Below are positions 16,413 through 24,760 of a DNA stretch of 64,000 nt, one piece after another. Origin of the DNA: Gammaproteobacteria bacterium (GTDB lineage: Bacteria; Pseudomonadota; Gammaproteobacteria; Burkholderiales; Nitrosomonadaceae); contig CP054180.1 in the NCBI GenBank assembly GCA_015709635.1, positions 372,001 to 436,000 on the forward strand, written 5' to 3'. The position numbers and the translations under genes are program-made. Position 1 is the first letter of the stretch, and each line of letters begins with the position of its first letter. The notes under the pieces are model-generated. The model searched no databases. It saw only the letters and a list, made by a program, of their open reading frames with translations, and was not told the origin of the DNA.

Positions 16413-17670
16413 ACTCGAGGTCTGGCTGTTTGCCGATCATGTTGGCACCTTGTCGCTACAGGAGGGGCGGCTCAGTTTCCGCTACCGTGAAAACTGGCTC
16501 AATCGTCCGGAAGCCGTCGCGCTGTCTTGCTCGCTCCCCTTGCAATTGGATGCATTCGACGACATCCATGCGCGCCCATTCTTTGCCGGCCTGCTTCCTG
16601 AGGGTCATCTGCGCCGCTTGATCGCGCAGCAATTTCAGGTATCGGGTCAGAACGACTTTGCCTTGCTCGATCACATCGGCGGAGAGTGTGCCGGAGCCAT
16701 TACGTTTCTGCCGCCCGGAACAGCCCCGTTACTGCTCGGGGATGATTACGTTCAGTGGCTGGACGATGGTGAGCTGGTTGCCATCCTTGATGAATTGCCT
16801 CGCCGCCCGATGATGGCTGGCAAGAATGGCTTGCGGCTATCATTGGCCGGTGTGCAAGATAAACTGCCGGTTGTTTTTGACGGGCAACGCATTGGCCTGC
16901 CGCAAGGAGGGCAACCCAGCACCCATATCCTGAAGCCACCCATTCATGGTGTGGAAGATAGCGTTACCAATGAAGGCTTCTGCCTGACTCTGGCCCGTGC
17001 CATGAAGCTGCAAGCGGCTCAAGCGCAGATCCGAACCATCGCTGGCCGCCGCTTTCTGCTGGTGGCGCGTTATGACCGGCAAGACGGCACGCAAGGCCGC
17101 GTAGCACGCCTGCATCAGGAGGATTTTTGTCAGGCGCTGGGCGTGGCGCCCGAGACGAAATATCAAAACGAAGGGGGCCCCGATCTTGCCGCATGCTTCA
17201 GCCTGTTGCGCCATGTTACCCGGCCTAACGCACCGCAGGTGCTGAGTCTGCTCGATTACGTGGCGTTCAACGCCTTGATCGGCAATCATGACGCGCATAC
17301 CAAGAATTTCTCCTTGCTTTATACCGCCAAGTTTCCGGTACTGGCGCCGCTGTACGACACGCTATCGACGGCGGTATACCAGACCCTCACGCCCAAGATG
17401 GCGATGAAGATCGGCAGCAAATACAAGTTCAGCGAGGTGCAGGTCCGTCACTGGGATCAGTTCGCAGAGAACGCTGGCTTAGGCCGAGCCCAAACCCGCA
17501 AGCGCATTATGGAGCTGGCACAGAGCCTGCCGAAGACCGCTCGCCAGCTTCAATCGCAAAAGGAACTTGGATTCGCTGACTCCCCCTTGGTCGAGCACAT
17601 TATTGCATTGATAGAGCAACGAGCTGCGCTGACGGTGCATCGGCTGACCGAGCCGCAAGGAGAGGCATAG
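16402..17670 (+). CDS. hipA: HipA-family serine/threonine kinase toxin
   Basis: A 422-residue HipA. The N-terminal HipA_N part has the LSCSLPLQL and PFFAGLLPEG motifs; the kinase core has AGVQDKLPVV, PSTHILKPP, and the catalytic LIGNHDAHTKNFSLL with Asp297 and Asn302, followed by metal-binding Asp319 in APLYDTLS. All these residues are intact, so the kinase is probably active. HipA of E. coli phosphorylates glutamyl-tRNA synthetase and causes dormancy; the target here is inferred. The pair lies in an accessory patch between the HAD gene and lysS. Confidence 0.93.
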   Translation: MVHELEVWLFADHVGTLSLQEGRLSFRYRENWLNRPEAVALSCSLPLQLDAFDDIHARPFFAGLLPEGHLRRLIAQQFQVSGQNDFALLDHIGGECAGAITFLPPGTAPLLLGDDYVQWLDDGELVAILDELPRRPMMAGKNGLRLSLAGVQDKLPVVFDGQRIGLPQGGQPSTHILKPPIHGVEDSVTNEGFCLTLARAMKLQAAQAQIRTIAGRRFLLVARYDRQDGTQGRVARLHQEDFCQALGVAPETKYQNEGGPDLAACFSLLRHVTRPNAPQVLSLLDYVAFNALIGNHDAHTKNFSLLYTAKFPVLAPLYDTLSTAVYQTLTPKMAMKIGSKYKFSEVQVRHWDQFAENAGLGRAQTRKRIMELAQSLPKTARQLQSQKELGFADSPLVEHIIALIEQRAALTVHRLTEPQGEA

Positions 17671-17796
17671 CAATGGATAGAATGGCTACCGGTCTTCGCG
17701 GCTAAACCAACAGTACCGGGTTATTTATAAAATCAACAACGATGAAGTTTATGTTCTCGTTGAGCAAATCTCACCGCACGATTACCGGAGGAAAAA

Positions 17797-18051
17797 ATGA
17801 ACGAATATCAACTGGCAAAAAAAACATGCGACGTGTCAGTCGGCGAATCGGTAAAAATTATCCGCGAGCTCCAAGGATTAAGCCAAAACGAACTGGCTGT
17901 ACTCACCAGCATTCCGCGGTCGACCCTCTCTGTCATCGAGCATGACAAAATCAACTTGGGAATTGAGCGCGCCAAAATATTGGCTAAAGCCCTCAAATGC
18001 CACCCTGCGGTACTGGTTTTCCCTGGGTGGGATATTGAAGCCGCTGCATAA
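17797..18051 (+). CDS. Orphan XRE-family transcriptional regulator
   Basis: An 84-residue protein with one XRE helix-turn-helix (about residues 15-70: VKIIRELQGLSQNELAVLTS then PRSTLSVIEHDKINLG). CGGAGGA eight bases upstream gives a strong ribosome binding site. No toxin partner follows it; the next gene is on the other strand. It may be a solo regulator, a remnant antitoxin, or the first cassette of an integron-like array, given the core-like sites at its 3' side. Confidence 0.85.
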   Translation: MNEYQLAKKTCDVSVGESVKIIRELQGLSQNELAVLTSIPRSTLSVIEHDKINLGIERAKILAKALKCHPAVLVFPGWDIEAAA

Positions 18052-18216
18052 CGCTCCTGCACAGTGGGTGATGTTGGGCTTTCTTCGGCAGCCCAACCGC
18101 GCTGGTTTTTCATTCATCGCCACACAGTGAACCTCCATTCGTGATGCTAACGATGAAGGTCGGAGGCAGGCGGATAGCGCAGCTGGCCAACTGTCCGTTG
18201 GATCGGATTGTTAGAC
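18047..18216 (+). repeat. Candidate integron attC-like site (degenerate)
   Basis: The segment ends in GTTAGAC (18210-18216), a perfect match to the GTTRRRY core of attC sites, and begins with TAAC just after the XRE stop. Inside it GTTGGGC (near 18073) and GCCCAAC pair around an 11-base loop, and outer arms around it (GTGGGTGATG and CATCGCCAC) also pair imperfectly. The left core (GCATAAC) departs from RYYYAAC at one position, so this remains a candidate. Confidence 0.35.
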
Positions 18217-18894
18217 ATGGCGGATGAGTAGCATTTCATTACCATCCCGCTGAAATTCATAAGGGACACGGCGCACTTCGGTTACGAAGCCCTGATTGTT
18301 GAAGGATTGAATGACGGCTTCCAGATAGGGAGATCTTTTGCCGTCAAGCGTGAGTAACGGAAAAATTCTGACTTCGTGAGCCACACGCAGCATTTCGGTA
18401 AGGGCTTGGAGGTGGAAGCCGAGCTGTAACTGTACGCTGTACAGAAACAGGAAGTGGGACGACAAGGCGAGATCGAAGGTACTGTCTTCAAATGGTAATA
18501 AGGGCAATTCTCCTGCGATGTAGCGACCTTGCGTCTTTCCGACTTCGTAGTCTGACAGGAAGGAACTCATGGCAGACATGCGGACGTAGCCGAGTTCTTC
18601 GATAGACGAAATAGAGGTCCATACATAGTCAGCATGATTCTTTCGCATCTGAGTCATCACCGTTTCATAGGTTTCGGCGATGCGATTCTGAATTTGGTTT
18701 GTGTCGAAGGCGTATATGGGATCGATTGAAACGATGGTTCCTGTGCGCCTCGTAAACTCTGCATTGAATGCAGCGGGACCGTCGCCGCAGCCAAGAATCC
18801 GTAATTGTTGGTCGGCCTCGGTCAGGCCGAACATGGCCATATATTCACAGTAAGAGCGCCCCCAAGGGACGATTCGGTCGAGTGCGAATCCCAT
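18211..18894 (-). CDS. Class I SAM-dependent methyltransferase-like protein
   Basis: A 227-residue protein with a Rossmann-type SAM-binding motif (RILGCGDGPAAFN, ~residues 32-44), an acidic residue after beta 2 (VSIDPIYAF), and the LPFEDSTFDLALSSHFLFLY block typical of motif IV/post-I. The substrate is not predictable. It is encoded on the opposite strand from its neighbours, and its TAA stop codon lies within the GTTAGAC core site. An inverted copy of that core (GTCTAAC) occurs 16 bp before its start, exactly 700 bp from the first. This looks like a captured cassette. Confidence 0.75.
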   Translation of the reverse strand: MGFALDRIVPWGRSYCEYMAMFGLTEADQQLRILGCGDGPAAFNAEFTRRTGTIVSIDPIYAFDTNQIQNRIAETYETVMTQMRKNHADYVWTSISSIEELGYVRMSAMSSFLSDYEVGKTQGRYIAGELPLLPFEDSTFDLALSSHFLFLYSVQLQLGFHLQALTEMLRVAHEVRIFPLLTLDGKRSPYLEAVIQSFNNQGFVTEVRRVPYEFQRDGNEMLLIRHV

Positions 18895-18909
18895 GAGCGA
18901 TCAGAGAAT

Positions 18910-18916
18910 GTCTAAC
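18910..18916. repeat. Integron-like core sequence GTCTAAC
   Basis: Reverse complement of the GTTAGAC core at 18210-18216 and a perfect RYYYAAC match, so it could be the left core of the methyltransferase cassette's own attC. No right core GTTRRRY was found within the next 140 bases, so the site would be truncated or decayed. A seven-base match alone is weak evidence. Confidence 0.3.
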
Positions 18917-19135
18917 TACAATTAGTCAGATAACTAAGAAAGCAAAATCTTCATAAAACTGTTCATCTTCATATGGTTCATTAAAAACCAATCCACTAAA
19001 CCGGCTAATCTTTTTACCACTACCTAAAATTTCACGGATCATACTTCAGTCAGTTTTCCGTATCCTCTACGATAATAAAATTCCTAGTCAAGCCCTATAG
19101 AACTTAACCTCAAATGCGAATAATTCAGCATTTTC

Positions 19136-20644
19136 CTAATCCTCCCGCCGCAACTGCGGAAACAGAATCACGTCGCGGATGCTCGGGCTGTCGGTCAACA
19201 GCATGACCAGCCGGTCGATGCCGATGCCTTCCCCGGCGGTCGGCGGCAGGCCGTATTCCAATGCGCGGATATAATCCGCGTCGTAGTGCATGGCTTCGTT
19301 ATCGCCGGCATCCTTGGCTTTGGCTTGTTCCAGAAAGCGCGCCGCTTGATCTTCCGGATCGTTCAGTTCCGAGAAGCCGTTGGCGATTTCGCGTCCGGCG
19401 ATGTACAGCTCAAAGCGGTCGGTGATTACGGTGTTGTGGTCGTTGCGCCGCGCCAGCGGTGAGACTTCCGTCGGATAGTCGACAATAAATGTGGGCTCGA
19501 ACAGCAAATGCTCGGTAGTTTCGTCGAACAGTGAAAGCTGCAAGCCGCCGATGCCGTCGTGCGGGTTGTGATGAATGCTGAGTGCTTGCAGTTTGTTGAT
19601 CAGGAAATTGCGGTCATTTAATTGCGCGTCGGTGTATTCCGGGTGGAACTTCCGGATTGCTGCGGTGATGGTGAGCCGGGCGAACGGTTGCGCCAGATCC
19701 ATGGTTTTGCCCTGATACGTGACTTCGGTCGTGCCCAGTACTTTGTACGCGATTTCCGCCAGCATTTTCTCGGTGAAGTCCATCAGGTAAGTGAAATCCT
19801 GGTAAGCCTCATAGAACTCCACCATGGTGAATTCCGGATTATGCCGGGTGGAGATGCCTTCGTTGCGGAAGTTGCGGTTGATTTCAAACACCTTTTCCAT
19901 ACCGCCGACCACCAGCCGTTTCAGGTAAAGCTCGGGCGCGATGCGCAAATACAGTGCCATATCCAGCGCATTATGATGCGTGGAGAACGGTCTTGCCGTG
20001 GCGCCGCCGGGAATCGGGTGCATCATCGGGGTTTCGACTTCCAGGTAGCCGCGTGCTACGAAAAATTCACGCATGGCTTGGATAATTTTCGAGCGCGCCG
20101 TGAACACCTTGCGTGTGTCTTCATTGGTGATCAAATCGAGGTAACGCTGGCGGTATTTTTGTTCCTGATCGGCCAAACCGTGAAATTTTTCCGGCAGCGG
20201 GCGCAGCGATTTGGTCAGTAACTGCAAATCCGTGACGCGGATCGACAGCTCGCCGGTTTTAGTTTTGAACAACGTGCCTTGCGCACCGAAAATATCGCCC
20301 AAGTCATGGTGCTTAAACGCTGCGTGCACGGCTGCGCCGGTGTGATCGTCCGATATGTACAACTGAATGCGTCCGCTCATGTCCTGGATCGTGGCGAAAC
20401 TGGCTTTGCCCATGACGCGCTTCAGCATCATCCGCCCCGCTACTTTAACTGCAACCGGCGCTTCTTCCAGTTGTTCCTTCGATAACGCATCGTAGTGCTG
20501 ATGCAGTTCCGCCGCGACATGTTCACGCCGGAAGGTGTTCGGGAAAGCATTGCCTGTCTGACGCAGTTCGGACAATTTGGCACGGCGTTCGGCAATGATC
20601 TGGTTTTCATCCTGAGGAGCGGTCGATTGATTTTCCTGGGTCAT
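19136..20644 (-). CDS. lysS: Lysyl-tRNA synthetase, class II (LysS)
   Basis: A 502-residue class II aminoacyl-tRNA synthetase that charges tRNA-Lys. The N-terminal OB-fold anticodon-binding domain covers ~55-170 (VKVAGRMMLKRVMGKASFA). Motif 1 is FFVARGYLEVETPMM, motif 2 is FEINRNFRNEGISTRHNPEF, and motif 3 is GEGIGIDRLVMLLT near the C-terminus. It is intact and single; the accessory patch lies just downstream of its stop codon. Confidence 0.97.
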   Translation of the reverse strand: MTQENQSTAPQDENQIIAERRAKLSELRQTGNAFPNTFRREHVAAELHQHYDALSKEQLEEAPVAVKVAGRMMLKRVMGKASFATIQDMSGRIQLYISDDHTGAAVHAAFKHHDLGDIFGAQGTLFKTKTGELSIRVTDLQLLTKSLRPLPEKFHGLADQEQKYRQRYLDLITNEDTRKVFTARSKIIQAMREFFVARGYLEVETPMMHPIPGGATARPFSTHHNALDMALYLRIAPELYLKRLVVGGMEKVFEINRNFRNEGISTRHNPEFTMVEFYEAYQDFTYLMDFTEKMLAEIAYKVLGTTEVTYQGKTMDLAQPFARLTITAAIRKFHPEYTDAQLNDRNFLINKLQALSIHHNPHDGIGGLQLSLFDETTEHLLFEPTFIVDYPTEVSPLARRNDHNTVITDRFELYIAGREIANGFSELNDPEDQAARFLEQAKAKDAGDNEAMHYDADYIRALEYGLPPTAGEGIGIDRLVMLLTDSPSIRDVILFPQLRRED

Positions 20645-20779
20645 GTTCTTGTTTACGAAGGTGTGGGATCGAGTTAATCGGTTGATTTGTCATTTGGGCG
20701 CTCATTATACGCCGCAAGCGGAAATTTCGTGATGCCGTGTTTTCCTGACTGCGCGGACGAGAGCAAACGGTACTCACTA

Positions 20780-21985
20780 TTACTGCGCGATTTCGACCCG
20801 GTTGCGGCCTTTATGCTTGGCTTGGTAAAGCGCCTCGTCGGCACGTCGTAAAAGCGAATTCTCATCCAATTCCGCTTCGTTTGTGGCGATAGCCACGCCC
20901 AGGCTGATGGTTACCGGGACTGATGTTTGCCCGGCGTTGATTGCTTCGCTGGCAATGGCAGCACGGAATCTTTCCGCGGCTTTGATTGCGCCTTCCTGAT
21001 TATACGGCGAGATAATCGCCAGAAACTCTTCGCCGCCGTAGCGTCCGATGTATTCACGCGAGCGGGCCGATTGCGTCAGGCGATAGGCGATTTCACATAG
21101 CACGGCATCGCCGATGAGATGGCCGCAGGTATCGTTGATGGTTTTGAAGCGATCGATGTCGATCATAATCACGGCAATGCCGAATCCGCCGCGTTTGGCG
21201 CGCAAAATTTGTTTACGCAGGATATCGAAGATGGCGGGGCGGTTGAGCAAGCCGGTCAACGCATCGTGCGTGACGCGCTGTTCCAGTGATTTCTTTTGCG
21301 CGATAAGCTGCTTGTTGAGTTTGATGCCTTTGTAGAGCTGCGTTTTTTCAACGATGACGGCCAATTGGCTGGCGATTTGCAGCGATAAGTCCTTGTGCAA
21401 GTTTTTGTACGAGTTTTTTTTGCGGCAGGAAAAGAAAATAAAGCCGATCGGTTTGCCGGCGGCAATCAAAGGGCAAATCAGGCAGGAGCGGATACCTTCC
21501 CGGAAAATCGCTTGCGCCAGCCTGGATTCGGTATGTTTTTGCAAATGAACGGTTAAATCATCGATGATCTGCATTTGGTTGAGGTCGATGAGTGCATGCA
21601 AACTGCGGTCGGATAACGGAATCGACAGGCCGGTGACTAATTCCAGCTTGTCGTAACTGGCGCGCGACCAGTGCAATTTAAGCTTGCTGCCGTCATTTTC
21701 GAGCAGAGCCAGGCTGATCCGGTCGTAAGGCAAATGTTCCTGGAAAGATTCATAAATGTGATTCAGTACATCGATCAGTTGCAGGTTGAGGTTGCACTCG
21801 ACCATGATTTGGTACAAAGACTGGTTTCTTTCCGCTTGTTTTTGCAGGTACGAAGATAGTTCTTTGAGCGATTTTCCCAAGTGGCCGATATCGTCGTCCC
21901 CGACCGGAATATCCGGCACAAAATCACCGCGGGCCATCGCTTCAGCCGCTTTACGCAAAGCCAGGATCCGGTCGTTTTTTTTCAT
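20780..21985 (-). CDS. GAF-GGDEF diguanylate cyclase with HAMP-like N-terminus
   Basis: A 401-residue soluble protein. Residues ~1-55 resemble a HAMP segment (LRKAAEAMARGDFVPDIP, DDIGHLGKSLKELSSYL) but have no transmembrane helix before them. A GAF domain spans ~70-230 (DRISLALLE, RSCLICPLIAAGKPIGFIFF). The GGDEF domain (~245-400) starts HDALTGLLNRPAIF, has DIDRFKTINDTCGH and active-site GGEEF, so it should make cyclic di-GMP. The inhibitory I-site position reads RSRE instead of RxxD, so product inhibition may be weak. ATG 21985 is preferred to a TTG three codons upstream. No partner gene is adjacent. Confidence 0.9.
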   Translation of the reverse strand: MKKNDRILALRKAAEAMARGDFVPDIPVGDDDIGHLGKSLKELSSYLQKQAERNQSLYQIMVECNLNLQLIDVLNHIYESFQEHLPYDRISLALLENDGSKLKLHWSRASYDKLELVTGLSIPLSDRSLHALIDLNQMQIIDDLTVHLQKHTESRLAQAIFREGIRSCLICPLIAAGKPIGFIFFSCRKKNSYKNLHKDLSLQIASQLAVIVEKTQLYKGIKLNKQLIAQKKSLEQRVTHDALTGLLNRPAIFDILRKQILRAKRGGFGIAVIMIDIDRFKTINDTCGHLIGDAVLCEIAYRLTQSARSREYIGRYGGEEFLAIISPYNQEGAIKAAERFRAAIASEAINAGQTSVPVTISLGVAIATNEAELDENSLLRRADEALYQAKHKGRNRVEIAQ

Positions 21986-22143
21986 TTTTTCCAAACCCGC
22001 TAAAATCGTGACGCATCTCAGGCCACTCTATCCGGATATCCGTTTCCGTAACCCATTACACCCGGCTTTGAGTGATTCGCAGGGTATTAATTCAGGAAAT
22101 AATATAACGTATTCAGCGATCGAATAGTTGGATATCATCAACG

Positions 22144-22157
22144 GGAAAAATTTTTCC
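22144..22157. promoter_or_regulatory. Perfect 14-bp palindrome in the divergent diguanylate cyclase/PTS promoter region
   Basis: GGAAAAATTTTTCC lies midway between the divergent diguanylate cyclase and PTS operons. It could be an operator, but no regulator gene is adjacent and the sequence is simple enough to arise by chance. Confidence 0.3.
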
Positions 22158-22251
22158 GGTAATTCCCGGCAATACGGGATATGGAAGGCACAGTCAATGC
22201 TAAAATCCCCGGCTGAATATTTTTAAAATCAAACTACAAAGTGATCGCAGC

Positions 22252-22656
22252 ATGATTGGAATTTTAGTTCTCACGCATGAAGACCTGGGCGAGCATCTGA
22301 TCCGCTGCGCTAGCCATGTGGTCGGCATGAAACCGCCGCAGTTGATGGCATTGGGCGTTTTTGTCCAGGATGATCCCGATGCGCTGCTGGTCAAGGCGCG
22401 CGACATGATCCGGCAACTGGACAGCGGCGACGGGGTGCTGGTATTGAGCGATATGTTCGGCGCGACGCCGTGCAATATCGCCTGCCGTCTGGCGCAGCCG
22501 GGCAAGATCGAATGTCTGGCGGGTGCCAACTTGCCCATGCTGGTGCGGGTGTTGACTTATCGCAACGAGCCGTTATCGGTCGTGGTCGAGAAAGGAATGA
22601 GCGGCGGTCAGCACGGGGTGATGCAAATCAATGCGGGATCTTCTCATGCAAATTAA
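22252..22656 (+). CDS. PTS EIIA component, mannose family (regulatory PTS)
   Basis: A 134-residue EIIA of the mannose/fructose family: GILVLTHEDLGEHL with phospho-acceptor His9, then VLVLSDMFGATPCNIA, the family's conserved loop. It receives phosphate from HPr. No EIIB, EIIC or EIID gene is present here, and the three genes EIIA, HPr and EI form one operon, which is typical of the regulatory PTS of betaproteobacteria rather than sugar uptake. Its end overlaps ptsH by 11 bp. Confidence 0.92.
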   Translation: MIGILVLTHEDLGEHLIRCASHVVGMKPPQLMALGVFVQDDPDALLVKARDMIRQLDSGDGVLVLSDMFGATPCNIACRLAQPGKIECLAGANLPMLVRVLTYRNEPLSVVVEKGMSGGQHGVMQINAGSSHAN

Positions 22657-22915
22657 AGAAGTCGAAATTGTCAACAAGCTGGGATTGCACGCGCGTGCTT
22701 CTGCCAAGCTGACCAAACTGGCCAGTCAATTCAAATGCGAAGTCTGGGCGACGCGCAATAACCGCCGCGTCAATGCGAAAAGCATCATGGGGGTAATGAC
22801 GCTGGCGGCCAACAAAGGCTCGCGCATCCAGCTCGAAACCACCGGTGACGACGAGATTGATGCGATGGCGGCGCTGGTGGCGTTAGTCGAAGATTTTTTT
22901 GGCGAGGGCGAATGA
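22646..22915 (+). CDS. ptsH: Phosphocarrier protein HPr
   Basis: An 89-residue HPr. Choosing ATG 22646 puts the phospho-acceptor at His15 (NKLGLHARASAK) and the regulatory serine at Ser46 (NAKSIMGVM), exactly the canonical numbers, and places GGGA upstream. Ser46 with its surroundings suggests possible control by an HPr kinase, but no hprK is in the window. It passes phosphate from EI to EIIA and overlaps ptsI by 4 bp. Confidence 0.95.
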   Translation: MQIKEVEIVNKLGLHARASAKLTKLASQFKCEVWATRNNRRVNAKSIMGVMTLAANKGSRIQLETTGDDEIDAMAALVALVEDFFGEGE

Positions 22916-24639
22916 GCTTTATTCTGCAAGGCATCGGCGTATCGGAAGGCATCGCCATCGGGCATGCCCATCTGGCCGCGCCGGCCGCGTTGGAGGTGAT
23001 GCATTACCTGATCCCGAAGCATCAGGTGGAAAAAGAAATTGCCCGGCTCGATAGCGCTTTCGGCGTTGTGCGCAAAGAGTTTGAAACATTGCAGAAGTCG
23101 GTCGCCGACGGGCATGCGCGCGCCGAGTTCAGCGCATTCCTGGATTTGCATTTGATGATCCTGGACGATCCGACGCTATCGGAAGCGACCCACAGCATGA
23201 TTGCGCAGACATTGTGTAACGCGGAATGGGCGCTGACACAGCAAATGCAAGTGCTGCTGGCACAGTTTGAGGAAATCGAGGATGCCTATCTGCGCGAACG
23301 CAAAGCCGATGTCATCCAGGTGGTCGAGCGTGTGCTCAAGGCAATGCTGGGACATCCCGGCTATTTGCCGGTGGCATCGCGGCTGACCGGCGACAGCATT
23401 CTGGTGGCGCATGACTTGAGTCCCGCCGACGTGATGCAGTATAAGCAGCATCAATTCACCGCCTTTCTGACCGACCTGGGCAGCCAGACGTCGCATACCG
23501 CGATTGTGGCGCGCAGTCTCAACATTCCTTCGATCGTGGCGTTGCATCACGCGCACCAATTGATTCTGGAGAACGACTGCCTGATCGTCGACGGCACGCA
23601 TGGCATCATCATCGTCAATCCGGACAAGTACGTTCTCGATGAGTATCGCTTGCGGCAAAGCCAGCTCGAACTGGAAAGGAAAAAGCTGCAACGCATCAAG
23701 AGCATTGCGGCCATGACGCTGGACGGCACGCTGATCGATTTGCACGCCAACATCGAACTGCCGGAAGATATCGTGCAAGTCAAAGAAAGCGGTGCGACCG
23801 GCATCGGATTGTTCCGCAGCGAATTCTTGTTTCTGAATCGCGACGACTTGCCGGGCGAGGACGAGCAATTCGAGGCGTACCGCACCGTTGCCGTCAAAAT
23901 GCACAAGCAGCCGGTGACCATCCGTACCTTCGATCTGGGTGCGGACAAAAACCTGAAAGGCAGCGAACAAGTGGCGGCTAACCCGGCGCTGGGGTTGCGC
24001 GCGATCCGCCTGAGTCTGGCCGAACCGAAAATGTTCCACACGCAGTTGCGTGCGATTTTGCGCGCTTCCAAGTACGGCGACGTGCGCATTCTGGTGCCGA
24101 TGCTGTGCAATATCGCGGAAATCGAGCAAACGCTGATTCATATTGAATATGCCAAGCAGTCGTTGCGCGATGACAAAATTGATTTTGACGAGCACATCAA
24201 AGTCGGCGGCATGATCGAGATTCCGGCGGCGGCGTTGAGTCTGGATATGTTCATGCGCAAACTGGATTTTCTGTCGATCGGCACCAACGATCTGATTCAG
24301 TACACGCTCGCGGTTGATCGCATCGACGATACCGTGGCGCATTTGTACGATCCTTTCCATCCCGCCGTATTATGGCTGGTGTCGCACATTATTTTGAGCG
24401 CCAAACGCGCCAAGGTGCCGGTGTCGATTTGCGGGGAAATGGCGGGTGACAAGCAGTTCACGCGGCTGTTGTTGGGCTTCGGTTTGCAGCAGTTTTCCAT
24501 GTATCCGGCACAGTTGCTGACGGTGAAAAACCAGATTTTGAAAAGCCATTTGCCTGACATTATTCCGCTGGCGCAAAAAATCATCAAAGCGGAGCAACCG
24601 GAAAAGATCGTCGCGTTGCTGGCAAAGTTGAACGATTGA
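22912..24639 (+). CDS. ptsI: PTS Enzyme I (PEP-protein phosphotransferase)
   Basis: A 575-residue Enzyme I, which moves phosphate from phosphoenolpyruvate to HPr. The phospho-histidine block is LGSQTSHTAIVARSLNIPS (~residues 190-208). The C-terminal PEP-binding barrel shows GIGLFRSEFLFL, TIRTFDLGADK, and the catalytic cysteine loop VSICGEMAGD. Length and motifs are normal. It is the third gene of EIIA-HPr-EI with 4-bp overlap upstream; metX follows 121 bp later with its own probable promoter. Confidence 0.96.
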   Translation: MSFILQGIGVSEGIAIGHAHLAAPAALEVMHYLIPKHQVEKEIARLDSAFGVVRKEFETLQKSVADGHARAEFSAFLDLHLMILDDPTLSEATHSMIAQTLCNAEWALTQQMQVLLAQFEEIEDAYLRERKADVIQVVERVLKAMLGHPGYLPVASRLTGDSILVAHDLSPADVMQYKQHQFTAFLTDLGSQTSHTAIVARSLNIPSIVALHHAHQLILENDCLIVDGTHGIIIVNPDKYVLDEYRLRQSQLELERKKLQRIKSIAAMTLDGTLIDLHANIELPEDIVQVKESGATGIGLFRSEFLFLNRDDLPGEDEQFEAYRTVAVKMHKQPVTIRTFDLGADKNLKGSEQVAANPALGLRAIRLSLAEPKMFHTQLRAILRASKYGDVRILVPMLCNIAEIEQTLIHIEYAKQSLRDDKIDFDEHIKVGGMIEIPAAALSLDMFMRKLDFLSIGTNDLIQYTLAVDRIDDTVAHLYDPFHPAVLWLVSHIILSAKRAKVPVSICGEMAGDKQFTRLLLGFGLQQFSMYPAQLLTVKNQILKSHLPDIIPLAQKIIKAEQPEKIVALLAKLND

Positions 24640-24760
24640 AAATTCTCGGGCGTGTCGAATCGGAGTTTTTCAATAGCCTGCTAGTGTACGCGGTTTTTTT
24701 GGCGATATAATGAAGCCGATATATTGCGTTATTTCATCCGGATTCTTCTAATCTCTATAC

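Noticed and set aside
23176..24360. 394-codon antisense frame within ptsI
   Set aside because: Shadow of Enzyme I, whose motifs are all in the plus-strand frame.
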